From: Halopiger aswanensis
GTDB lineage: Archaea; Halobacteriota; Halobacteria; Halobacteriales; Natrialbaceae
DNA: 64,000 nucleotides
Reading direction: 5' to 3'
NCBI RefSeq assembly: GCF_003610195.1
Contig: NZ_RAPO01000001.1
Span: 1-64,000 of the forward strand
Of this stretch, positions 34,099 through 42,797 are shown in pieces. The notes beneath the pieces were generated by a model. The model saw only the letters and a list, made by a program, of their open reading frames with translations. It searched no databases and was not told the DNA's origin. How positions within the stretch are numbered: the first letter of the stretch is position 1; each line of letters starts with the position of its first letter. Both the position numbers and the translations under genes were made by a program.

Positions 34099-34126
34099 CA
34101 CACACACCACCGTCGCGTATGTAACG
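34099..34126 (-). repeat. ORB element, left-facing, variant G-string
   Basis: The minus strand reads GTTACATACGCGACGGTGGT followed by GTGTG. One G of the G-string is replaced by T. Confidence 0.75.
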
Positions 34127-34194
34127 GGAAATAGGCGGGTGGGGTGTAGGTTGATCCTCGATTTTCTCGAGATTCGGTCCGTCTGTCGCGGTAT

Positions 34195-34218
34195 TTTACA
34201 ACCGCGACGGGGGTGTGT
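34195..34218 (+). repeat. ORB element, right-facing
   Basis: TTTACAACCGCGACGGGGGT then GTG. Inverted relative to the element at 34099-34126, about 70 bp away. Confidence 0.8.
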
Positions 34219-34249
34219 TCCCGTACAGAACCCTCACCCACCGACAAGG

Positions 34250-34274
34250 GGTTACAAACGCGAGGGGGGTGTGT
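34250..34274 (+). repeat. ORB element, right-facing
   Basis: GTTACAAACGCGAGGGGGGT then GTG. Same orientation as the previous copy, 55 bp downstream. Confidence 0.8.
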
Positions 34275-34397
34275 CCCTCCCCACCCTGTCAGATTGCAAT
34301 CTCTGGGATTATCGCTCGAGAATGAGGACGAACTAGATATTCCATGGACCTCTACTCTCGGTTTGTGCAACAGACTTCGGTACAGGTGAATATCTAT

Positions 34398-34492
34398 ACT
34401 AGAGAACTAGATACTAGACGATACTAGACTAGTCTAACGAGATAGAGGAGGAAAGAAGAAAGAGACGAGGAAAGAAAAAGGAGAGAAACTAG
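34398..34492. repeat. ACTAG cluster and polypurine tract in the origin
   Basis: ACTAG occurs at 34398, 34406, 34413, 34423 and 34428, and AACTAGTT at 34486. Between them 34444-34488 is purine on the plus strand apart from a single C. CTAG is otherwise scarce in this window. Probably part of the unwinding or regulatory zone of the origin. Confidence 0.7.
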
Positions 34493-34508
34493 TTCTGATC
34501 TGCAAACT

Positions 34509-34560
34509 CCACCAATCACAACTGTTCGAGGAACCCACCAATCACGACCGCTCGAGGCAC
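34509..34560 (+). repeat. 26-bp imperfect tandem repeat, two copies
   Basis: Two adjacent copies begin CCACCAATCAC and contain TCGAGG. Copy 1 is 34509-34534 and copy 2 is 34535-34560, with four or five mismatches. Not a known ORB type. Confidence 0.7.
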
Positions 34561-34718
34561 CAGTATCTGAGTCCCATCCGCCGTCACGAACGCATCACTT
34601 TTCCACACCCGCTCGATACCTCCCGTATGATCGGATCATCTACGTGGCTTTACGGTCCATCCTCTCGGGGACAGTTGCTCGAGCAATCGCCCACCAAATC
34701 GGACGACGATAGCTAACC

Positions 34719-35531
34719 ATGCCGGACGACACTGATCGCAACCGGTCGGACGACTCCGACACGACGCTCCCTACCGATCGAACGACGCCCGCCGTCGCCG
34801 TCGTCGACGCCCAGTCCCCGGGCAACGTGGGAACGATCGCTCGAGCGATGAAGAACTTCGGGTTCGAGGATCTTCTACTGATCGACCCGCCCGAACTCGA
34901 CCCCGACGGTGAGGCCTACGGCTTCGCGGGTCACGCTCGAGAGGACATCCTGCCGAACGCGACCGAAATCACGTTCGACGACCTCGTCGACAACTACCAC
35001 ACGATCGGCTGTACCGCGGTGACCAACGAGGACGACCGCAGCCACATCCGGTTCCCGTTCTCCACGCCGGCGGACCTCGCCGAGCGATTGCCGACCGTGG
35101 AGGCACCGACGGCGCTGGTGTTCGGCCGCGAGCGCGTCGGCCTGACCAACGAGGAACTCGAACGAATCGACGAAATCTGCTCGATCCCGGCCGCCGAGGA
35201 GTATCCGGTACTCAACCTCGGGCAGGCGGCGACGGTCACGCTCTACGAACTCCGGACGCTGACCCTGGACGAGGGGGACACCCAGCTTCCGGATCTCGAG
35301 CGCGTCCGCGCGCCCGAACCGATGTACGATCGGCTCTACGACCAGTGGGCGGACCTGCTCGAGGAGATCAATCACCCCGACGAGAAACGCGAGAAGACGA
35401 TGCGGATGCTCCGTCGCGTGCACGGCCGCGCCGATCTCACCAAGCGCGAGGCCAACACGCTGCTCGGATTGCTCAGGCGCGCGACGGAACGGCCAGCAGA
35501 ACGGTCGGAAACCGACCAGTCTAGCCGGTAG
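34719..35531 (+). CDS. trmJ: TrmJ-type SPOUT tRNA 2'-O-methyltransferase
   Basis: 270 aa. The SPOUT trefoil knot signatures are DAQSPGNVGTIARAMKNFGF (about 29-48), LVFGRERVGLTNEEL and IPAAEEYPVLNLGQAATVTLYEL. TrmJ methylates the ribose at tRNA position 32. The C-terminal 80 residues (EKREKTMRMLRRVHGRADLTKREANTL, read in parts) form the helical dimer/tRNA arm. It borders the origin region and is transcribed away from it. Confidence 0.9.
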   Translation: MPDDTDRNRSDDSDTTLPTDRTTPAVAVVDAQSPGNVGTIARAMKNFGFEDLLLIDPPELDPDGEAYGFAGHAREDILPNATEITFDDLVDNYHTIGCTAVTNEDDRSHIRFPFSTPADLAERLPTVEAPTALVFGRERVGLTNEELERIDEICSIPAAEEYPVLNLGQAATVTLYELRTLTLDEGDTQLPDLERVRAPEPMYDRLYDQWADLLEEINHPDEKREKTMRMLRRVHGRADLTKREANTLLGLLRRATERPAERSETDQSSR

Positions 35532-35637
35532 CGGTCGAGAGTGGCTCACACCAACCGTCGTCGCCTGTGACCGCGCTGACATATTTTCGGCAAAGAGGCC
35601 AGTACAATAATGTGGGTCTAGCGGCGACTCCTACGGC

Positions 35638-36753
35638 ATGACTACGTTCGATCGACGAACCACGCTGTCGCTCGTCGGCTCCGGAATGCTCGCCCTCGCC
35701 GGCTGTTCGGAAACCGCTGACGACGCCGATGCCGGAACCGCCGACGGCACGGACGACGACGGCACTGAGGAGTCCGACGAAGGGGCTCGAGACGGGCAAT
35801 CGACCGCCGACGCCGACGTCTCGCTCGGAACGGAGCTCCCGTCGTACGCCTCCGTCCTCCCCGAGACGAGCGGAACCGGCTACTTCTACGGGGCGATCGA
35901 CGTCGAGACGATGGCGTCGCTGCTCGAGGGGTCCGACGCCGAGGGCGGCGACGAACCGAGCGACCCGCTGCTCGGCAATCCGATCCTCGTCGCGCTGTAC
36001 TGCTCGCACGCCATCAGTCTGCTCGGGAGCTCGCCGAGCCTCGAGGCGTATCAGGCGAACAGCAAAACCAATCAATCCGATGACACGAAGGAGACGTTCG
36101 TCTTCGCCGACGGCGTCTACGCGTTCGTCGGCGCGTACGACTTCGACGGCCTCACGGCCGACCTCGAGAGTGCGGATGCCTACGACCCCGAAACCGTCTC
36201 CGGCGAGTACGCGACCTATACGGACCCCGAGACCGGCGAGGTCGTCGGGGTCACGGACGAGGTCTTCGCCTTCTCCGCTCCCAGCGGGAGCGACTCGGAC
36301 TTCGATCCGGTCACTGCGGTCGAGCGAACCGTCGCGACGGCCGCCGGCGAGCGCGAGCCGAAACACGCGGTCGATGACGGGTTCGCTGCCCTTCTCCGCG
36401 CGGGCGCGAACGACGGAATCGCACTCGGCCTCTTCACCTCGAACGACGAGTTCGCAGCCGAAACGCTCGAGAGCGCGGCCGACGACGCCGACCAACTCAC
36501 GTTCGCGTTCGACGCGTTCGAGGGAGCAAACGGCCTCCACCAGCACCTCTCGGTCGGGAACGGGGAGAGCAACGACGCCAGCGCACGCGCCATCGCGACC
36601 TACGCCGACGCCGAGCGACTCGACCGCGAGCGCCTCGAGTCGGAATCGTCGCTGGGAGCGGACGCCGATTCGGTCACCGTCGCGGCGGTGCAGGACGGGA
36701 CGACTGCCGTGGTCGACGCCGAGTACGCGGGCGACCTGGTCGACGGCGAATAG
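35638..36753 (+). CDS. Tat lipoprotein of unknown function
   Basis: 371 aa. DRRTTLSLVG is a Tat-like signal and LALAGC a lipobox at Cys23. An acidic linker (25-65) leads to a globular part with two similar halves (ASVLPETSGTGYFYGAIDVETM; FVFADGVYAFVGAYDF). No known domain is recognised; it is probably held on the outer face of the membrane. Convergent with the MFS gene (29 nt between stops). Confidence 0.7.
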   Translation: MTTFDRRTTLSLVGSGMLALAGCSETADDADAGTADGTDDDGTEESDEGARDGQSTADADVSLGTELPSYASVLPETSGTGYFYGAIDVETMASLLEGSDAEGGDEPSDPLLGNPILVALYCSHAISLLGSSPSLEAYQANSKTNQSDDTKETFVFADGVYAFVGAYDFDGLTADLESADAYDPETVSGEYATYTDPETGEVVGVTDEVFAFSAPSGSDSDFDPVTAVERTVATAAGEREPKHAVDDGFAALLRAGANDGIALGLFTSNDEFAAETLESAADDADQLTFAFDAFEGANGLHQHLSVGNGESNDASARAIATYADAERLDRERLESESSLGADADSVTVAAVQDGTTAVVDAEYAGDLVDGE

Positions 36754-36782
36754 CTGGACCGTTCCGTTCTCCTCGGCTTTGT

Positions 36783-37958
36783 TCAACTCGAGGCCGCGTC
36801 CGACGACGGCGCGCTCGGCGTGCCCGTCCAGAGCCACGTCCCCGCGACGGTCGCGAAGAGTGCGGCCGCCAGCGCGACGGTCAGCCAGAGTGCGCGCCCG
36901 ATCCCCGCGAACTCGGCGAGCACGCCGACGATCGCCGGCGCGGTTGCGATCCCGGCGTACGTCGCGCCGGTCGTCAGTGCGGTCAGCGGCCCGCTGTACT
37001 CGGGCGCCGCCTCGACGGCGTAGGCCGACAGCGTCGGGAACACGCTCGAGAGTCCCGCGCCGGCGACGAAGACGGCCAGAAAGAGGACGGGGCCGGTCGC
37101 TCCCGAAAAGGCGACCGCCAACGCCGGAATCGTCGGCAGCGTCGCGACGAGCAACAGCACGAGCGCGGGGACGCGATCGATCACGAACGTGTAGCCCAGG
37201 CGTGCGGGCATGTACGCGAGCAGGTACACCGACAGCAGCAGGTTCGCCGTCGTCGTCGGGTAGAAGGTGCCGGCGTAGTAGGCGAGCCACGTGAAGAGGA
37301 TTCCCTCGACGGCGCCGACCAGCGCCATGCCGACGCAGGCGGCGACGACCGATCGCCGCCGAAGCAGTTCGCCCAGCGCCGCTCGAGAGAGCGATCGTTC
37401 GGCGTCGACCGCCGGGAGTTCGGTTCGGCCCGCGACGAGGATAGTCGGCAGGAAGAAACAGGCGATGGCGACGAACACGGCCCGCCAGTCGGCGACGGTC
37501 AACACGGCGCTGACGAGTTGCGGGCCAAGCACTGCGCCGACGGCCCAGACGAACGCGTAGGCTGCGTACACGCGCCCGCGACGCGCTGCGTGGAGGTGGC
37601 TCAGCACCGCCCGATCGAGGCCACGGAAGGCCCCGGCGGCCCCGCCCTGGACGAGGAGGGCGCCGAGAAAGACGAGGTAGATCGGCGCCGCCGCCATCGC
37701 CGCGAGGGCACAGACGACGCTGATCGCACCGATTGCCAGCATCCGGCGGATCGGAAGCCGACCGGCGAGCAGCCCCGTCGCGACGACCGCGAGGACGAAT
37801 CCCGCAGTCCCCGCCGGCGCGACCAACCCCAGCGCGGCCTCCGAGACGTCGAACGCATCGCTGAGTTCCGCGAGAATCGGCCCTCGTGCCTGCATGGCGA
37901 CCGCGTCGCCGAAGACGAACAGAAAGATACCGAGCGTCCACATCCGAACGCGGTTCAT
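36783..37958 (-). CDS. major facilitator superfamily transporter
   Basis: 391 aa with about twelve hydrophobic helices. Typical MFS features: a start GIFLFVFGDAVAMQARGPIL, the loop-2/3 motif ATGLLAGRLPIRRMLAIGAI, and GRVYAAYAFVWAVGAVLGP in helix 4-5. An exporter or nutrient carrier; no substrate can be given. Confidence 0.88.
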   Translation of the reverse strand: MNRVRMWTLGIFLFVFGDAVAMQARGPILAELSDAFDVSEAALGLVAPAGTAGFVLAVVATGLLAGRLPIRRMLAIGAISVVCALAAMAAAPIYLVFLGALLVQGGAAGAFRGLDRAVLSHLHAARRGRVYAAYAFVWAVGAVLGPQLVSAVLTVADWRAVFVAIACFFLPTILVAGRTELPAVDAERSLSRAALGELLRRRSVVAACVGMALVGAVEGILFTWLAYYAGTFYPTTTANLLLSVYLLAYMPARLGYTFVIDRVPALVLLLVATLPTIPALAVAFSGATGPVLFLAVFVAGAGLSSVFPTLSAYAVEAAPEYSGPLTALTTGATYAGIATAPAIVGVLAEFAGIGRALWLTVALAAALFATVAGTWLWTGTPSAPSSDAASS

Positions 37959-38036
37959 ACTCTCTCTGCTCGCGTGCAGGTGAAAAACGGTCCGGCTACG
38001 GGCCCCGTCCGTCGTCGGGCCCGTCGACAGTCGGAC

Positions 38037-39068
38037 TCAGTCATCCCCCGATTCGAAGTCCACGCCGCCGTCAGTGCGCGTGTGCGCACTCGAGGCGCCG
38101 TCCGCGGCCCGCGAGTCGGTCGTGAACGACGTCGTCCGGCCGATCCCGCTCGAGCGCACGAGGTCGTACAGCGCCCGGCGCTTGATGATGACGAAGCCGG
38201 CGAGGATCGTCAGCAGGCCGACGATCGTCAGCGAGTCGACGACGTAGCCCACGACGACCCAGCTGACGCCCATCGCGACCACCGGTTCGGCGTAGCTGAC
38301 GAGGATGACCTGCGTGGCGCCGCTGCGCTCGAGCAGTTCGAAGTAGAGGAAGAAGGCGAACACGCCGGAGACGAGCGTCAGGTAGCCAAAGGAGAGGACC
38401 GCCTCCGTCGTGTACGCGATCGACGCCATCGACTCGCCGCGGACGCCCGCCCACGCGAGCAGGACGCCGGCACCGATGAGCATGGCCCACGCCTGCAGCG
38501 TCTCGATCGGCAGGTCCGACTTGAACGGTCGAGTGAGTACGCTCCCGAGAGCGAAGGCGATCGCCGAGCCGAACACGAGCGCGACGCCGAGGGTCACCTC
38601 GCTGGTAAAGGCCGACGACGAGGGCTGGACGACGGCAATCACGCCGAGCAGGCCGAGCACGAAGCCGACGACGCCGGCGGGCGCGAGCCGCTCCTCCGGG
38701 AGGATGGCGCCGGCGAACGCCGCGGTGAGGATCGGCGCCGTGCTGACGACCGTCGCCGCGACTGCGCCGGGGACGTAGAGTTCGCCGAGATAGAGGAGTC
38801 CGTGGTAGAGCGCGATGACGAAGACGCCCGCGACGCCTGCTGCGAGCCACTCCGTGCGCGTCTCCGGCCGAACCTGATCGGTCGCGACCGCCGCGTAGCC
38901 GAGCACGATCGCGCCGGCGATCGCGTACCGAAAGCCGGCGAACAGCAGCGGCGGCACGTACTCGAGGCCGACTTCGATCGCGACGAACGAACTTCCCCAA
39001 CAGAGCGCCAGTATCGAAAAGAGCACCGCTTCGCGGTACCCGTCTGGCACTGATCCGAGTAGAGTCAT
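38037..39068 (-). CDS. EamA/DMT-family membrane transporter
   Basis: 343 aa, ten helices made of two EamA repeats (CWGSSFVAIEVGL in the first; SGVFAFFLYFELLERSG and SYAEPVVAMGVSW in the second). DMT carriers export amino acids or other metabolites. The start at 39068 is chosen because earlier in-frame codons are not protein-like. It ends with a charged tail. Divergent from an Lrp-type regulator starting 180 nt away, a common regulator/transporter pairing. Confidence 0.87.
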   Translation of the reverse strand: MTLLGSVPDGYREAVLFSILALCWGSSFVAIEVGLEYVPPLLFAGFRYAIAGAIVLGYAAVATDQVRPETRTEWLAAGVAGVFVIALYHGLLYLGELYVPGAVAATVVSTAPILTAAFAGAILPEERLAPAGVVGFVLGLLGVIAVVQPSSSAFTSEVTLGVALVFGSAIAFALGSVLTRPFKSDLPIETLQAWAMLIGAGVLLAWAGVRGESMASIAYTTEAVLSFGYLTLVSGVFAFFLYFELLERSGATQVILVSYAEPVVAMGVSWVVVGYVVDSLTIVGLLTILAGFVIIKRRALYDLVRSSGIGRTTSFTTDSRAADGASSAHTRTDGGVDFESGDD

Positions 39069-39247
39069 ACTCGATCCGAAAAACCTTCGCCTACTTAGAA
39101 GCTTCTGCCAAACTCCGCGATTTCTCGAATTATGAACCACACATATGGATATAATCCGATTCGCTACCGGATCAAAACCACTATATTGTAGAATACTCCA
39201 ATTGTATCGGGCGAAAGACACACCTTCGCGGGCACGAAACCACCGCT

Positions 39248-39730
39248 ATGGACGAGCGCGACATCCGGCTGCTGAAGGCGATCTCCGAACTCGAGACGGG
39301 CAGCCCCGAACGGCTCCACGAGGAGACCGGCATTCCGGTCTCGACGATCCACTACCGGCTCAACAACCTCCGCGAGGAGGGTGTCATCGAGAACGACCGG
39401 TACGACATCGATCTCGAGGCGTTGGGCCTCGGCGTCACCGTCCTGGTTCAGGTCCACGCCGACTACCAGGGCTCCTACGAGGAGTTCGCGGACCGGCTGC
39501 TGACCGTCGAGGGGGTCACGAACGTCTACTTCACGATGGGCGAGACGGACTTCATCGTCGTCGCCCGGCTGAGCGGCAGCGAGATGGTCGAGCGACTGAT
39601 CGCGGAGTTCGAGCAGATCGAGGGCGTCGAACGCACCGACTCGACGTTCGTCATCTCGGCGATCGAGGAACGGGACGCGCTCCAGAGCTACGAGTTGGAG
39701 ACGCTGCTCGAGGAGCTGGTCGACGACTAA
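39248..39730 (+). CDS. Lrp/AsnC-family transcriptional regulator
   Basis: 160 aa. The N-terminal helix-turn-helix (about 5-50: IRLLKAISELETGSPERLHEE, STIHYRLNNLREEGVIEN) is followed by an AsnC/RAM ligand-binding domain (about 60-145: GVTVLVQVHADYQ, VTNVYFTMGETDFIVVARL). Such proteins sense amino acids. Divergently placed to the DMT transporter, which is its most likely target. Confidence 0.9.
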   Translation: MDERDIRLLKAISELETGSPERLHEETGIPVSTIHYRLNNLREEGVIENDRYDIDLEALGLGVTVLVQVHADYQGSYEEFADRLLTVEGVTNVYFTMGETDFIVVARLSGSEMVERLIAEFEQIEGVERTDSTFVISAIEERDALQSYELETLLEELVDD

Positions 39731-39774
39731 CGGGTCTTGTTTATCCCGAACACACTTCACTACAGGAACAAATT

Positions 39775-40158
39775 GTGCCGACGGTGACACGTAACCGACG
39801 AACGTTCCTCGGTGGCCTTTCGATCGCGGCGGTCGGGACGGCCGGCTGTATGGGCGCGAACGCCGGCGGAACGACGGACATCACCGTTACGAACGAAACG
39901 TCGCAAATAGTATCGGCGAGCCTCCTCGTGACGCGACTGTCCGACGACGCGGAGTTGCTCGAGGACACGATTTCGCTCGACGAAGACGAATCCGAGGCGT
40001 ACGAGGAGGTCGCGAGCGGTGCTCGAGTTAAGGTCCGCCTCGCCGTCGATAACGGACCGGAGAATACCTATGAATGGTCTGACGGAGAGACCGATGCGAG
40101 CGGACTGTACGTCGATATCGAAGCGGACTCGATTACGTTCTCACCGTTCGTTCAATAG
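39775..40158 (+). CDS. small Tat lipoprotein
   Basis: 127 aa from a GTG start at 39775 (another GTG at 39784 is possible). NRRTFLGGLSIAAVGTAGC gives a Tat signal and lipobox with Cys25. The mature part is a single beta-rich domain (TDITVTNETSQIVSASLLVTR and VKVRLAVDNGPENTYEW, read in parts), similar to small haloarchaeal Ig-like lipoproteins. No ATG start exists in this frame near the signal peptide. Confidence 0.7.
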   Translation: MPTVTRNRRTFLGGLSIAAVGTAGCMGANAGGTTDITVTNETSQIVSASLLVTRLSDDAELLEDTISLDEDESEAYEEVASGARVKVRLAVDNGPENTYEWSDGETDASGLYVDIEADSITFSPFVQ

Positions 40159-40179
40159 CACGAAACGATCGATCCGAAA

Positions 40180-42054
40180 TCAGGCTCGCTTCTGGATCTC
40201 CTCGCGCAGCAGTTGGCTCACGAGGTCGCCGTCGGCCTTCCCGCGGAGCGCGCCCATGCACTCGCCCATGAGCCCGGAGAAGGCCTGCATCCCTTCCTCT
40301 TCGACCTGCGCTTCGTTGCGCTCGACGACCTCGACGACGGCCTCGCGGACCTCTTCCTCCTCGGCGCCGCCGAGCCCTTCTTCCTCCGCCGCTTCCTCGG
40401 CAGTTCGGCCCGGCTCTTCGGCCAGCGCCGTCAGGAGGTCGCCCACGCCCTCGTTGGGCAGGTCGCCGTCCTCGACCATCGCGAGGACGCCTTTGAGGTG
40501 CTCGTCTGTCAGGTTCTCGACGGGGACGTCGTCGCGGCGCAGTTCGGTCAGCGTCGACTCGAGGGTGGTCGCGGCCAGCGTCGGATCGACGCCCTCGCCG
40601 ACGACGTCCTCGAACAGCGGCATGTACTCGCCGTAGGCGACCTGCTCGGCCAGGCCGGCGTCCAGATCGTACTCTTCCTGATAGCGCTCGACCTTCTCGG
40701 TCAGCAGTTCGGGCTCGGGGACCTCGCTCGGGTCCGGTTCGACCGGCGGCACGTCCGTTTCGGGGTACATCCGCGCCGCACCCGGGAGGGGCCGCAGGTA
40801 GCGGGTCGTCCCGTCGTCGTTCGCGCCGCGGGTCTCCTCGGGGACGCCCTCGAGGGCGGTTTCGGCGCGCTCGACGACGGCCTCGATGGCGCTCTCGGCG
40901 ACGTCGGTCTCGTCGGCGACGATGGCGACGGCGTCCTCGGGACCGGCACCGACCGCGTCCCGAAGTTCCTCGACTTCGTCTTCGGTAACGCCGTAGGCCG
41001 GCAGTTCGTCGGTGTGGAAGATGCCGCCCGCGCCGTGGCGCTTGGCGTGGTCGGAGAACTCGGTGCCCAGCCGGCGGTCGGGGGCGATCTCGCGGCCGAC
41101 GAGGCCGTCGAAGCCGTACAGCGGGACGCCCATCACGGAGCCGCCGGAGTTCAGCGCGCCCTGGATGACGCCGCTGTCGGTGTCCTCAAAGACCGCAGTC
41201 ACATCTTCGGGCTCGCCGACTTCCGCGTCGCGCTCGATCAGTTCGTCCGCGATTTCGACGAGTTCGACCTGTCGACCGACCTCGTTGCGGACGATGTCGT
41301 CGATGTCGTCCAGACTCTGGACGCCCTTGATCTCGACGCGGGCGCCCTCCTCGATGGAGACGTTGACGTCCTGGCGGATCGTCCCCAGGCCGCGCTTGAC
41401 CTTGCCCGTCGAGCGCAGCAGCATGCCGATCCGCTCAGCCGCTTCGAGGGCCTGCTCGGGCGTCGAGATGTCCGGGCTGGTGCCGATCTCGACCAGCGGA
41501 ATGCCGAGTCGATCGAGGCTGAAGCGCACGCCGTCGTCGGTTTCCTCGACGCGCTGGGCGCTCTCCTCTTCGAGCATGAGGTCCTCGATGCCGACCGCAC
41601 CGTCGTCGGTCTCGATTTCCCCATCCGTGGCGATCAGCGTCGAGCGCTGGAACCCGGTCGTGTTCGAGCCGTCGACGACGATCTTGCGCATGACGTGGGC
41701 CTGATCGACCGGGCTCATGTCCATCAGCTGGGCGATCTCGAGGACGGTGTCGAGGGCCTCGTCGTCGAGTTCGTGGGGCGGTTCGTCGTCCTCCTCGACG
41801 AGACAGGTCGTATCGTACGCGAGGTACTCGAACTCGCGTTCGACCTTGCTCTCCTCTAAGGCGGCCTCGTCGATCTCGCCGAGTTCGCTGCGGGTGGGAT
41901 GGAGGTAGCGCGTGAACGTGCGCTCGGCTTCCTCGGGCTCGCGAAGCTCGGTCGGACACTGGCAGAACAGCTTCGTCGCCGTATCGAGTTGCTGGTGGAT
42001 TTCCAGCCCGGCGACGAGTCCGAGCTCGTCGTAGTCGTACTCGGTCTCAGTCAT
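40180..42054 (-). CDS. gatE: Glu-tRNA(Gln) amidotransferase subunit E
   Basis: 624 aa, full length for GatE. GLEIHQQLDTATKLFCQCP opens the GatB-like cradle; RKIVVDGSNTTGFQRS and VRIEIKG-like VEIKGVQSLDDI follow. An AspRS-type insert (about 275-410) separates GatE from GatB. The tail domain ends in MQAFSGLMGECMGALRGKADG. With GatD it converts Glu-tRNA(Gln) to Gln-tRNA(Gln). GatD is not in the window. A T-rich TATA element lies about 29 nt before the ATG. Confidence 0.96.
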   Translation of the reverse strand: MTETEYDYDELGLVAGLEIHQQLDTATKLFCQCPTELREPEEAERTFTRYLHPTRSELGEIDEAALEESKVEREFEYLAYDTTCLVEEDDEPPHELDDEALDTVLEIAQLMDMSPVDQAHVMRKIVVDGSNTTGFQRSTLIATDGEIETDDGAVGIEDLMLEEESAQRVEETDDGVRFSLDRLGIPLVEIGTSPDISTPEQALEAAERIGMLLRSTGKVKRGLGTIRQDVNVSIEEGARVEIKGVQSLDDIDDIVRNEVGRQVELVEIADELIERDAEVGEPEDVTAVFEDTDSGVIQGALNSGGSVMGVPLYGFDGLVGREIAPDRRLGTEFSDHAKRHGAGGIFHTDELPAYGVTEDEVEELRDAVGAGPEDAVAIVADETDVAESAIEAVVERAETALEGVPEETRGANDDGTTRYLRPLPGAARMYPETDVPPVEPDPSEVPEPELLTEKVERYQEEYDLDAGLAEQVAYGEYMPLFEDVVGEGVDPTLAATTLESTLTELRRDDVPVENLTDEHLKGVLAMVEDGDLPNEGVGDLLTALAEEPGRTAEEAAEEEGLGGAEEEEVREAVVEVVERNEAQVEEEGMQAFSGLMGECMGALRGKADGDLVSQLLREEIQKRA

Positions 42055-42076
42055 TGCCCGAGTCTGGGAGGCGGAG

Positions 42077-42087
42077 GGGTAAAAAAC
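42077..42087 (-). promoter_or_regulatory. gatE promoter TATA box
   Basis: The minus strand reads GGTTTTTTACC, centred about 28 nt before the gatE ATG. Confidence 0.45.
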
Positions 42088-42179
42088 CGTCCAGTTGCGA
42101 GTTGCGTCCGTCCGTTCCGATCTGCGGGTGCGCTCGTCGCTCGAGTCGCCGCGATACCCGTCGGCGCAGCCGCGAATTC

Positions 42180-42797
42180 TTACCCGTGGGACTCGTTGCC
42201 GCCGCCCTCGCTCTCGGACTCGTTCATTCCGTCGTGTCCGTGCTCACCGTGTTCGTCGTGTTCGCCGTGCTCGTGGGGCTCGAGGTCGAACGCCTCGCCG
42301 AGTTCGACGTCCCCGCGCATGCTCTCCGGGTGGTACTCGCAGTAGTACTCGGCCGCGTCTTCACTCGGCTCGAACGTCATCGAGACGGCCTCGCCGGCGG
42401 TCTCCGAAGAGTCGGAGGCCTCGAGTTCTTCGCCGTCCTCGGTTTCGACGATCAGTTCGTGCTCGGCGCCGTCGACGTTGATCCAGACCAGTTCGTACTC
42501 CTGACCGGTCTCGAACTGTAGCGTCGGGTTCTCCTCGCCCTCGATCTCCTCGGGCGCGACGCCGTACCAGTACTCCGTGCGGCCGGCGAGGATGATCGGG
42601 AGCTGGTCCGATTCGCCGTCGTCCCCGTCGGCGGTCGCGTCGGTTTCGTTCCCGTCGCTCTCGGTTTCGTTCTCGGTCTCGTCGTCTTGGGCGGCCACGC
42701 TGGCCGTCAGCCCCGTCGTCGCCGCCGTCGCGCCGAGAATCTTGAGCGCCGTGCGTCGAGTTCGGTCGGGGTCTGCGTCGGTATCGGGGTCGGTCAT
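42180..42797 (-). CDS. halocyanin-like type I copper protein (exported)
   Basis: 205 aa. A Tat signal (RTRRTALKILGATAATT) ends at about residue 36 (SVAAQ) with no lipobox Cys. After an acidic spacer, the cupredoxin domain supplies the copper ligands: His in GAEHELIV and Cys, His, Met in EYYCEYHPESM. A His-rich tail (HEHGEHDEHGEHGHDG) follows. It is likely an electron carrier outside the membrane. The ATG at 42797 is chosen so that the Tat signal is at the N-terminus. Confidence 0.87.
   Translation of the reverse strand: MTDPDTDADPDRTRRTALKILGATAATTGLTASVAAQDDETENETESDGNETDATADGDDGESDQLPIILAGRTEYWYGVAPEEIEGEENPTLQFETGQEYELVWINVDGAEHELIVETEDGEELEASDSSETAGEAVSMTFEPSEDAAEYYCEYHPESMRGDVELGEAFDLEPHEHGEHDEHGEHGHDGMNESESEGGGNESHG

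Larger units (their letters stand above)
33755..34718. other. probable chromosomal replication origin (oriC)
   Basis: No gene in 964 nt. Next to orc1/cdc6 it carries five ORB-like elements: three pointing left (33799-33820, 33926-33950, 34099-34126) and two pointing right (34195-34218, 34250-34274). To their right lie a 160-bp CTAG-rich, AT-richer segment (34333-34492), a polypurine tract (34441-34488) and a 26-bp tandem repeat (34509-34560). The arrangement fits a haloarchaeal origin with duplex-unwinding DNA next to Orc1 sites. Confidence 0.85.

Noticed and set aside
35521-37941. 806-codon leftward frame across two genes
   Set aside because: Runs through the MFS gene in the wrong frame and antisense to the lipoprotein gene; no homology-like segments.
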